Shown one piece after another: positions 16,485 to 23,477 of a stretch of DNA of 32,666 bases. A program made the position numbers and the translations under genes. This stretch comes from Pseudorhodobacter antarcticus. GTDB taxonomy: Bacteria; Pseudomonadota; Alphaproteobacteria; Rhodobacterales; Rhodobacteraceae. Within the stretch, counting starts at the first letter, position 1. Each line of letters begins with the position of its first letter. Where the stretch lies: positions 1 through 32,666 of the forward strand of contig CAMAQR010000040.1 of the NCBI GenBank assembly GCA_945860375.1, read 5' to 3'. Under the pieces are notes generated by a model, which had not been told where the DNA came from, did not search any database, and saw only the letters and a list, made by a program, of their open reading frames with translations.

Positions 16485-17407
16485 TGTCCGCCAAGAACAG
16501 TCTAACCACCACCGAACACCAGCCGCGCGATTTCGTGGGCTATGGGCCGAACCCGCCCCGAGTCACCTGGCCGGGCGGTGTCAAACTCGCTATCAATCTG
16601 GTGTTAAACTACGAGGAAGGGGCGGAGTATTCTTGGCTTGACGACGGGCGCAACGACAATTGGGGGGAATACAACATCCCCAACAGCCCGCCGGTCCGCG
16701 ATCTGGGCACTGAGACGCATTTTGAATATGGTAGCCGCGCCGGGGTCTGGCGTCTGGCCCGGCTGTTTGACCGCTATCAGATTCCGGTCACCGTCTCGGC
16801 CTGTGCCGTGGCGCTGCAAAAGAACCCAGCGGTGGTCGAGTGGATGAACGCGCGCGGCCATGACCTTCTGGGCCACGGCCTGCGGTGGAGCGAATACTCC
16901 ACCCTGCCGCGGGAGGAAGAAGAGCGTCAGTTGCATGAAGCCCTAGCCCTTTACAAGGAACTGACCGGGCGGCGTCCGATGGGCTGGAACTGCCGGTCCT
17001 TTCCCAGCGTGAACACCCGCGACCTGATCGTGCGTGAGGGCGGGTTCCTGTATTATTCCGACCCCTGCAACGACGATTTGCCCTATTTCATGGATCACGC
17101 CGGCACCCAGCTTTTGGTTGTGCCATATTCCAAGACGCTGAACGACAGCCGCTTTCTCATTGCCCCCGGCTACAGCAATCCGCGCGACTTTGCTGAAGAC
17201 TGCCGCGCGGCCATCAACTACATGGTTGAAGAGGCCGACGAAGCGGGTGGCCGGATGCTGACCATCTGTGTCCATGCCCGCTGGATGGGCCAACCCAACC
17301 GTGCCATGGGCCTGCGCGATGTGATCGACCATGTCACCAAGGTTCCCGGCGCCGCATTCATGCGGCGTGAGGATATTGCCCGGCATTGGTTGGCGCATCA
17401 TGGCTGA
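16484..17407 (+). CDS. PuuE-like polysaccharide-deacetylase-fold protein (allantoinase-like)
   Basis: This 307-aa cytoplasmic protein is of the NodB/polysaccharide-deacetylase fold. It carries the variant motif seen in PuuE-type allantoinases: NYEEGAE (42-48) in place of the Asp-Asp motif, and HDLLGHG (126-132). A PuuE-like N-terminus (RDFVGYGPNPPRVTWPGG) and tail (LTICVHARWMGQPNRA, then an arginine-rich REDIARHW) complete the match. PuuE enzymes hydrolyse allantoin to allantoate without the classical amidohydrolase metal site; others in the family act on related cyclic amides. There is no signal peptide, which argues against a cell-wall role. The start overlaps the preceding stop by one base. 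Together with two amidohydrolases it makes this operon unusually rich in ring-opening candidates. The exact substrate is not deducible. Confidence 0.9.
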   Translation: MSAKNSLTTTEHQPRDFVGYGPNPPRVTWPGGVKLAINLVLNYEEGAEYSWLDDGRNDNWGEYNIPNSPPVRDLGTETHFEYGSRAGVWRLARLFDRYQIPVTVSACAVALQKNPAVVEWMNARGHDLLGHGLRWSEYSTLPREEEERQLHEALALYKELTGRRPMGWNCRSFPSVNTRDLIVREGGFLYYSDPCNDDLPYFMDHAGTQLLVVPYSKTLNDSRFLIAPGYSNPRDFAEDCRAAINYMVEEADEAGGRMLTICVHARWMGQPNRAMGLRDVIDHVTKVPGAAFMRREDIARHWLAHHG

Positions 17408-19106
17408 AAGAACCCTGCTGCCCAAAGCGGGCCGGACCGAACCGGCACAGGATCTTTCGGAGGGGCGAATTCTGACTGGCGCACAGATGGTGGCGGCGAT
17501 TCTCAAGCAAGAGGGGGTCCGCCAGATCATCGGCTTTCCCAACAGTGAACTGTTTGACGCCGCCGCCGCCCTTGATATTCCACCCGTAATCACCCGCACT
17601 CCCCGCGTTGCAGCCAATATCGCGGAAGGTTATGCCCGCACCGCTCCCGAAGCCGGGCTTGCCGTGGTGACGGTGCAATATGGCCCGGGTGCTGAAAGTG
17701 CCTTTGGCGGCATCGCGCAGGCCTATAACGACGGTGCGCCGATCCTGTTTCTGCCCACCGGCTATCCGCGCGGGTCAGAGGCGGTGGCACCCAACTTTCA
17801 TGCCAGCCGCAACTTTCGCCATATCACCAAATGGGCCGAAACCGCCAGCAAGGTAGAACACTTGCCCAAGCTGATGCACACGGCCATCTCTCGCGTGCGC
17901 AATGGCCGCCCAGCACCCGTCTTGCTGGAATTGCCGGTGGATCTTTTGGCCGAGGGGCTGGATCCCGCCATGCAGGCCTATCAATGTCCTCGGCGCAGTC
18001 TGCCGCAGGCGGATGCGGCAGAGGTTAGCGAAATGCTCTCCGTTCTTCTGGCAGCGCAAAACCCGGTGATTTTTGCCGGGCAAGGCGTGCTGGCCAGCGG
18101 CGCAACAACAGACCTTGTCCGCTTTGCAGAGGCGATGCAGATCCCGGTCATGACCACGCCCAATGGCAAGAGCGGCTTTCCCGAGAATCATCCGCTGGCG
18201 CTTGGCACTGCCGGGCGAGCGCGTCCGGCCACGGTGGATCATTTCATGGACAAAGCAGACGTGGTGCTGGCCCTGGGCACCAGCCTCACTCGCTCGCACT
18301 ACATCCTTCCCATCGCCAAGGATAAAGTCCTGCTGCAGGTGTCGATCGAACCGGGGGATCTGGGCAAGGATTACCCGGTCGCCCAAGGCATCGTGGGCGA
18401 TGCCTGCGCAGTTCTCAAACAGATGGTCGCGCTGATCGCGAACCGCGGGTTACTCCCCTTGGGCCGTGAAGGGCTTGCTACCGAAATAGGTCAAGTCCGC
18501 GCAGCGTTTCTGCGACGCTGGATGCCGCATCTTCTGGCCGACAGCGACCCGATTTCGCCTTACCGCGTGGTGTGGGAGATCATGCAAGCGCTGGACCCTG
18601 CCACCTCCATCGTCACGCATGATGCAGGCAATCCACGCGATCAGTTCACCCCCTTCTATCAGGCGACCGCTCCGGGCAGCTATATAGGCTGGGGCAAAAC
18701 CACTCAGCTCGGCAGCGGACTGGGATTTGCGCTGGGCGCCAAGCTGGCGAGGCCAGAGGCGACGGTGGTCAACCTGATGGGCGAATCCGCCTTTGGCATG
18801 GTGGCCGGGGATTTTGAAACTGCCATCCGCTGCAATTTGCCGATCCTGACCGTGGTTTTGCGCAACAATGTGCTGGGCGGCTATTCAGCCAGCATGCCGG
18901 TCGCCACGCGCAAATACGGCGCAAACCGCATGTCCGGCGCCTATGCCCCGATTGCCGAGGCTTTGGGCGGGCATGGCGAATGCGTCACCCTCGCCGGAAA
19001 TATCCGCCCCGCCTTGCTGAGCGCCCTGACCCGCGTCCGTCAAGGGCAAGCCGCCTTGGTCGAAGTTGTGACCCACGAAGAACCCCGCCTTGCCGGGCTG
19101 TGTTGA
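17400..19106 (+). CDS. Thiamine diphosphate-dependent enzyme, acetolactate-synthase-like, altered catalytic Glu
   Basis: This 568-aa protein has the three domains of the POX/ALS superfamily: N-terminal Pyr domain (about 25-195), central domain (about 215-340, VIFAGQGVLASGATTDLVRF) and C-terminal PP domain (about 390-568). The ThDP/Mg motif runs from GESAFGM (Gly461) to RNN (489-490), with Glu462 where the family has Asp. At the position of the invariant Pyr-domain Glu (as in RHEQAAAFMADGYAR) the protein reads TRTPRVAANIAEGYAR, placing Pro68 there. Glyoxylate carboligase is known to have Val at this site, so loss of Glu does not exclude activity. The ATG at 17400 overlaps the deacetylase gene by 8 bases; an in-frame start at 17331 would bury 23 residues inside that gene. 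The likely role is ligation or decarboxylation of a 2-oxo acid made by the operon. Confidence 0.88.
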   Translation: MAERTLLPKAGRTEPAQDLSEGRILTGAQMVAAILKQEGVRQIIGFPNSELFDAAAALDIPPVITRTPRVAANIAEGYARTAPEAGLAVVTVQYGPGAESAFGGIAQAYNDGAPILFLPTGYPRGSEAVAPNFHASRNFRHITKWAETASKVEHLPKLMHTAISRVRNGRPAPVLLELPVDLLAEGLDPAMQAYQCPRRSLPQADAAEVSEMLSVLLAAQNPVIFAGQGVLASGATTDLVRFAEAMQIPVMTTPNGKSGFPENHPLALGTAGRARPATVDHFMDKADVVLALGTSLTRSHYILPIAKDKVLLQVSIEPGDLGKDYPVAQGIVGDACAVLKQMVALIANRGLLPLGREGLATEIGQVRAAFLRRWMPHLLADSDPISPYRVVWEIMQALDPATSIVTHDAGNPRDQFTPFYQATAPGSYIGWGKTTQLGSGLGFALGAKLARPEATVVNLMGESAFGMVAGDFETAIRCNLPILTVVLRNNVLGGYSASMPVATRKYGANRMSGAYAPIAEALGGHGECVTLAGNIRPALLSALTRVRQGQAALVEVVTHEEPRLAGLC

Positions 19107-19124
19107 ACTTGGGAAGGAAATCGC

Positions 19125-20459
19125 ATGTTTGACCTGATCCTTTCCGGCGGCACCGTCGTCAATGCCACGGGCAGCACCCGCGCCGATGTGGCCATCAGCG
19201 GCGAGCGTGTGATGGCCCTGCTGCCGCCCGACATGGTGGCCGTGGCGCGGCGGCGCGAGGACGTCACGGGCAAGCATCTGCTGCCTGGCCTCGTTGATGC
19301 CCATGCCCATCTGCGCGACCCCGGCCTGACGCATAAAGAGGATTTCACCTCTGGCACCACGGCGGCGGCCTTGGGTGGCATGACTACGGTCTTGGACATG
19401 CCGACCGATGACCCGTGGACCGATACGGCAGCGCGGCTGGCCAACAAGATGGCGCGAGCGGCGGGGCGACTTCAGGTCGATGTGGGATTTCAGGCTGTGC
19501 TGACCCAAGGTCTGGCCGAGGCCGAGGCGCTGATCGTCCTGCGTCCCGTCTCGCTGGAACTCTTCACCGCCGATGTGCCGCCCGAATTCATGTTCGACAG
19601 TTTGGAGAGCATTAGTCAGGCGCTGAAGGCGCTGGCGTCGAAGGACATGCTGATTGGCGTCTCTCCGGGCGATCAGTCGATTTTGGTGGGCAGTGCCGCG
19701 CGGGACAAGGGCCGCGACATCGCGGCCTTTCTGGCAAGTCGTCCACCCTTGGCGGAGGCCGGGGGCATCGCCCGCGCGCTGATCGCCGGGGCGGATGCCG
19801 GGGGGCACATCCATGTCCGGCAGATCAACTCTGCCGCTGGTGTCGCGGTATGGCGCCGCCTGCGCGACCTGTGCGACGCAAGTGTCGAGACCATGCCGCA
19901 GAACCTTTTCTTCACCGCCGAGGATTACGCGATGCAGGGCGCAGGCCTGAAAGGTTCTCCTCCGCTGCGGGAAAAGCGCGATGTGGAAGCATTGCGGGCG
20001 GCCCTGTCCGAAGGGTTGATCGACATGGTGGCTACCGATCATGCCCCCCATGCTCCAGCAGAAAAGGCCATGCAATACAAGGCGTTTTCCGACATTCCGG
20101 GCGGGATGCCGGGGATGCAGACCCTGCTTGCCACTATGTTGAAACTGGTGGGCGAAGGGGTGATCGGCCTGCCTGATGTCGCGCGCATGTGCGCCTTTAC
20201 CCCGGCCCGGCGCTTTGGTTTGGGCGGCAGCAAAGGAGCGATTGCGCCCGGCATGGATGCCGATATCGCGGTGATCGACATGGAGCAGACCTCGGTCATC
20301 CGCCACGACGATCAAGCTTCCAAGGCAGGATATACGCCGTTTGACGGCTGGATCATTCCAGCCCGCTTGACCGATGTTTTCTTGCGTGGCACCCACATCG
20401 TGCGGGATGGCGCACTGATTGCCGCTGGTCACGGCCGCGTTGTCACCCGCCAGACATGA
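19125..20459 (+). CDS. Dihydroorotase/allantoinase-like amidohydrolase with degenerate metal site
   Basis: This 444-aa amidohydrolase resembles AllB/PyrC throughout: LILSGGTVVNA, DAHAHLRDPG (His60, His62), ATDHAPHAPAEK (Asp305), then PGMDADIAVID and a closing YTPFDGWIIPARLTDVFLRG. Aligned by eye to E. coli allantoinase, three binuclear-centre ligands are replaced. The bridging Lys in FKCF is Glu145 in LELF, the His of VHCEN is Ser180 in VSPGD, and the His of LHVCHVSS is Gln233 in IHVRQINS. HxH and the Asp remain, so it may bind one metal or have changed chemistry. The length is normal and the frame intact, with GGAAGGAAA upstream, so it is not a decaying gene. It could be a ring hydrolase with an unusual site or a non-catalytic partner of the hydantoinase. 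Confidence 0.88.
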   Translation: MFDLILSGGTVVNATGSTRADVAISGERVMALLPPDMVAVARRREDVTGKHLLPGLVDAHAHLRDPGLTHKEDFTSGTTAAALGGMTTVLDMPTDDPWTDTAARLANKMARAAGRLQVDVGFQAVLTQGLAEAEALIVLRPVSLELFTADVPPEFMFDSLESISQALKALASKDMLIGVSPGDQSILVGSAARDKGRDIAAFLASRPPLAEAGGIARALIAGADAGGHIHVRQINSAAGVAVWRRLRDLCDASVETMPQNLFFTAEDYAMQGAGLKGSPPLREKRDVEALRAALSEGLIDMVATDHAPHAPAEKAMQYKAFSDIPGGMPGMQTLLATMLKLVGEGVIGLPDVARMCAFTPARRFGLGGSKGAIAPGMDADIAVIDMEQTSVIRHDDQASKAGYTPFDGWIIPARLTDVFLRGTHIVRDGALIAAGHGRVVTRQT

Positions 20460-20469
20460 AGGACAGCCC

Positions 20470-21243
20470 ATGCCCCTTTTGCTCAACAAGGTCGCCATCA
20501 TCACCGGCGCAAGCTCTGGACTCGGGCGGGCCATCGCCCTGCGCTATGCCAGAGAAGGCGCCAGCGTGGTGATCGCCGATGTCATCGAATCGCCGATTGA
20601 AGGCGGGGAGCCTACCGCAGACCTGATCCGTGCTGGCGGGGGAAAAGCGCTGTTCCTCAAAACCGATATCGCTCTGTGGGAGGACGTCGATGCATTGGTG
20701 AGACAGGCGACGGCTGACTTCGGTCGCCTGGATCTGATGGTGAACAACGCGGCCATCTACACCTCCACTACCTTGCTGCAAACCACGCCAGAGCAGTGGG
20801 GGCAGGTGATCGGCGTCAACCTGACCGGGTTCTTTTACTGCTGCAAACGCGCCACCCAACAGTTTCTGACGCAAGATCCAGTGCAACATGTGCGGGGGCG
20901 GATCATCAATATCTCATCCCAGCACGGCATGGTCGCCTGTCCCGGCGATTTTCCTTACGGGGTCAGCAAGGGCGGCATCGTGCAGATGACGCGGCAGATC
21001 GCCGTGGATCATGCCGACGATGGAATCATCTGCAACGCGATAGCACCCGGCAAGATCATCACCGGAAAGCCAGGAATCGCCAATGATCCCAACGCTTTGG
21101 AATATTCCCGCCGGCGCACCCCCTGGCCCCGCCTTGGCCAGCCCGAGGATGTGGCGGGGGCAGCCCTTTTTCTTGCCAGCGACATGGCGAGCTACATCAC
21201 AGGCGTGAACCTTATGGTGGATGGCGGCTGGATGGCCGGCTGA
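20470..21243 (+). CDS. Short-chain dehydrogenase/reductase (classical SDR)
   Basis: This 257-aa cytoplasmic oxidoreductase has ITGASSGLG (11-19), VNNAA (91-95), catalytic Ser149/150 (NISSQHG), Tyr163 and Lys167 (YGVSK), and the usual C-terminal ITGVNLMVDGGW. Asp37 after strand 2 (IADVIE) suggests NAD. The ATG at 20470 has AAGGA at a good distance and lies 10 bases after the preceding stop; an in-frame start at 20419 would overlap that gene. It is one of three SDRs in the operon, and this one has a complete catalytic triad. Confidence 0.9.
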   Translation: MPLLLNKVAIITGASSGLGRAIALRYAREGASVVIADVIESPIEGGEPTADLIRAGGGKALFLKTDIALWEDVDALVRQATADFGRLDLMVNNAAIYTSTTLLQTTPEQWGQVIGVNLTGFFYCCKRATQQFLTQDPVQHVRGRIINISSQHGMVACPGDFPYGVSKGGIVQMTRQIAVDHADDGIICNAIAPGKIITGKPGIANDPNALEYSRRRTPWPRLGQPEDVAGAALFLASDMASYITGVNLMVDGGWMAG

Positions 21244-21291
21244 CCCACGCTTTCACCAATAAACCGGATAGGCCGGAGGAAAGGATACATT

Positions 21292-22077
21292 ATGGATCTT
21301 GGGATCAAGGGTAAAACCGCGCTGGTTTTGGGCGCAGGCGGCGGGCTGGGCGGGGCCATCGCCCGCACGCTCGCAGCCGAAGGCGCTCAGGTGGCCGTGG
21401 CCGACATAAACAAGGAAGCCGCAGACAAGACCGTGGCCGATATCACCTCTAGCGGAGGCCGGGCTGTGGCGCTCGTATGGGATCTGGGCGATCTGTCGGT
21501 GATCGGCCCCAACCTCGCTGCGGTTGAGGCCGCCTTTGGCACAGTCGATATTTTGGTCAACATCACGGGTGGCCCGCCGCCGACGCTGGTGTCGGGCCAG
21601 TCGGCGGACTCTTGGCGCAAGTACTTTGACGCTATGGTTCTGTCCGTCATCGCCATCAGCGACGCTGCCTTGCCGGGGATGAAGGCCAAGGGCTGGGGGC
21701 GCATCATCACCTCCACCTCCTCGGGGGTTGTCGCGCCCATCGCCAATTTGGGCCTGTCGAACGCGCTGCGGATGTCGCTTCTGGGTTGGTCCAAGACCCT
21801 TGCGGGCGAGGTGGGACGCGATGGGATCACCGCAAACATCGTGCTACCGGGTCGCGTGGCCACCCAGCGCATCGCCTTTCTGGACGAACAGAAGGCCAAG
21901 CGTGAGGGTAAGGCGGTGGTCGATATCTCTGCCGCCAGCACGGCCTCTATCCCGGTGGGGCGCTACGGCGATCCGCAGGAATATGCGGATGTTGTGGCCT
22001 TTCTGGCCAGCGCGCGCGCTTCTTACCTGACTGGATCGGTGATCCGGGTCGACGGTGGGTTGATCGCCAGCGTATGA
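21292..22077 (+). CDS. SDR-fold protein with altered YxxxK (SxxxR)
   Basis: This 261-aa SDR has a clear dinucleotide motif, LGAGGGLGGAIA (about 13-24), Asp38 after strand 2 (VADIN), the NxxG-like ITGGPPP, Ser143/144 (STSSG) and a normal C-terminal LTGSVIRVDGGL. At the catalytic YxxxK position it reads LSNALR, putting Ser156 and Arg160 in place of Tyr and Lys. A similar Ser/Arg pattern occurs in a known minority subgroup of SDRs annotated as oxoacyl-reductases, whose chemistry is poorly defined. A strong GGAGGAAAGG precedes the ATG. It is the last gene of the operon and is followed by a hairpin. Confidence 0.87.
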   Translation: MDLGIKGKTALVLGAGGGLGGAIARTLAAEGAQVAVADINKEAADKTVADITSSGGRAVALVWDLGDLSVIGPNLAAVEAAFGTVDILVNITGGPPPTLVSGQSADSWRKYFDAMVLSVIAISDAALPGMKAKGWGRIITSTSSGVVAPIANLGLSNALRMSLLGWSKTLAGEVGRDGITANIVLPGRVATQRIAFLDEQKAKREGKAVVDISAASTASIPVGRYGDPQEYADVVAFLASARASYLTGSVIRVDGGLIASV

Positions 22078-22094
22078 CGCATCGCGCATAGCAA

Positions 22095-22127
22095 GTGTCA
22101 GGTTGCGGCATGTGCGCCACCTGACAC
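22095..22127 (+). terminator. Hairpin after module 1
   Basis: GTGTCAGGT (22095-22103) and ACCTGACAC (22119-22127) form a perfect 9-bp stem, with an inner GCG/CGC (22105-22107 with 22115-22117) flanked by a T/C mismatch. It starts 18 bases after the last stop of the operon. No T-run follows, so it is a terminator or mRNA-end stabiliser rather than a textbook intrinsic terminator. Confidence 0.5.
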
Positions 22128-22239
22128 CCACTATAGCCTGCTGTCAGATCAGAGTTTCCCTTTGCCCAGACCGGTGGCCCGCGCTACCGGGCCTATAAGA
22201 CCATGTCCCCCGCAAAAAATTGATCCTAAAGGAAAAGCC

Positions 22240-22356
22240 ATGCGATCAACCTTACTGAGTTTTGCTTTGGCCGTCACCTGTGTCACCCCGGTCCTGGAAC
22301 AAGAGGCCAAAGTGATAACGGCATTGCAAAGGTTTGCCACGGAAGTGGCGGGATAG
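22240..22356 (+). pseudogene. Truncated secreted-protein gene (38 codons)
   Basis: AAAGGAAAAGCC precedes an ATG opening MRSTLLSFALAVTCVTPV, which looks like a Sec signal peptide. After about 20 residues the frame ends shortly with ITALQRFATEVAG. A good ribosome-binding site and signal peptide with no mature domain suggests the beginning of a binding protein or other exported protein joined to foreign sequence by deletion. The parent gene cannot be named. Confidence 0.4.
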
Positions 22357-22732
22357 TCTTGCAGCGGGCAGAGTCAATTTTTCAGGCACGCCTCGGCTTC
22401 ACTACTTCGAAGCCGCCATCGCAAAATGCAGCTTCATCTGAGACTGTTAGGTCGAAAATAGTGAGCCAATAGTTTGCTTGCAAAGTTCGCTCCCAGCTTC
22501 GTCAGTTCGCGGGCAACCCGCGCGCTGTCGCTTGTCTGTCCGTAGGCATCTCAGAGCGCGAAGCACTGCTCCCAAAGATGATGGAGGACAAAGCGAAAAG
22601 CCGCTGGAACAGCGCCGCAAGTGCGGCTTCTTGCGTTATCGTCACGACAGACAGTGCCGCCGATGCCCAACAAACGTTTTCTGCATGCCTCCAGTTGTGG
22701 TCCGTCAAACCGCAGCAACGGGGGGGCCGCTT
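22357..22732. other. 376-bp gap with gene debris
   Basis: No complete gene is supported. On the minus strand a 38-codon frame at 22434-22550 reads SARVARELTKLGANF and continues ASKLLAHYF. It has protein-like composition but is closed by stops on both sides, so it looks like a leftover of a longer gene. No IS ends or tRNA were found. Confidence 0.35.
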
Positions 22733-23413
22733 TTAACGGTATCCGCCAGAAATTGGAATAAGTGCTCCGGTCATGTAACTCGACGCTGGCCCGAGTAGGA
22801 ACATTACAAGGTCTGCAATTTCGGATGGTGCAGCTGCTCTCCCGAGTGGGATTTCAGGCAGTGCGCCGGCATATTGCTCGGGCGTGAGCAAGGCGTGTCC
22901 CATTGGGCCTTCGACAAGTCCCGGACAGATCGCGTTTATCCGGATGCGACGTGCTCCAAAATCGAATGCAAGGTGGCGTACCATTCCGTTCACGGCCCAT
23001 TTACTCGCGGTATAATGTGGACCGCCTACGGGGCTGTGGTCGAATGCAGCCGTCGATGAAACGACAACAATCGATGCGCCATCGCGCAAGCTCGGCAGCG
23101 CAGTGTGGATGATCGCATAAAGGCTGTTGATGTTCACATCCATCATTCGGCACCAGCGATCAGGCGGAACATTCTCGATCGGCCCCGGCTCAAGGATGCC
23201 GTGCGCCAGCACGACCCCGTCAAGTGGTGCAGCGACCGACTTTACCGCTTTGGCGAGCGCATCAAAGTCGGTGAAATCGGCGACAATACTTGCATCCTCC
23301 CCAGGCAAATGCGCGAGGCCGATAACTTCGTCGCCTGAGGCACGCAGAGCGTGAAGAGCACCAGTTCCAATGCTTCCGCCGATGCCGGTAAGGAGTATCC
23401 TCCGAGCTGCCAT
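22733..23413 (-). CDS. Short-chain dehydrogenase/reductase (SDR)
   Basis: This 226-aa SDR has LLTGIGGSIGTGAL (7-20), catalytic Ser120 (VVSST), Tyr134 and Lys138 (YTASK), NAICPGLVEGPM and a C-terminal YMTGALIPISGGY. Strand 2 is followed by AHLPGED rather than the usual Asp- or Arg-rich loop, so the cofactor preference is unclear. AAAGGAGA lies 8 bases before the chosen ATG; an in-frame start 11 codons earlier would include the ribosome-binding site. It follows the DapA-like gene by 64 bases on the same strand and is probably co-transcribed, acting on the aldol product or substrate of that enzyme. Confidence 0.9.
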   Translation of the reverse strand: MAARRILLTGIGGSIGTGALHALRASGDEVIGLAHLPGEDASIVADFTDFDALAKAVKSVAAPLDGVVLAHGILEPGPIENVPPDRWCRMMDVNINSLYAIIHTALPSLRDGASIVVVSSTAAFDHSPVGGPHYTASKWAVNGMVRHLAFDFGARRIRINAICPGLVEGPMGHALLTPEQYAGALPEIPLGRAAAPSEIADLVMFLLGPASSYMTGALIPISGGYR

Positions 23414-23477
23414 GTGGTGCGTCTCCTTTTCCTGTTTTTGTCGCACGGGTCTACCCGCGGTGTCCCACGGTGCACGC

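Noticed and set aside
19106..19125. Riboswitch for thiamine or guanidine/purine in operon leaders
   Set aside because: The gap here is 18 bases, and the leaders at 7309-7515 and 24453-24528 lack recognisable conserved riboswitch cores such as the THI box CUGAGA pair.
18885..20534. 549-codon open frame on the minus strand
   Set aside because: It is antisense to the ThDP and amidohydrolase genes, which have clear family motifs. Its own product is His/Gly/Arg-rich without motifs, a usual artefact of GC-rich third positions.
22502..22708. 68-codon minus-strand frame as a gene
   Set aside because: No ribosome-binding site or family resemblance; it lies in a debris region.
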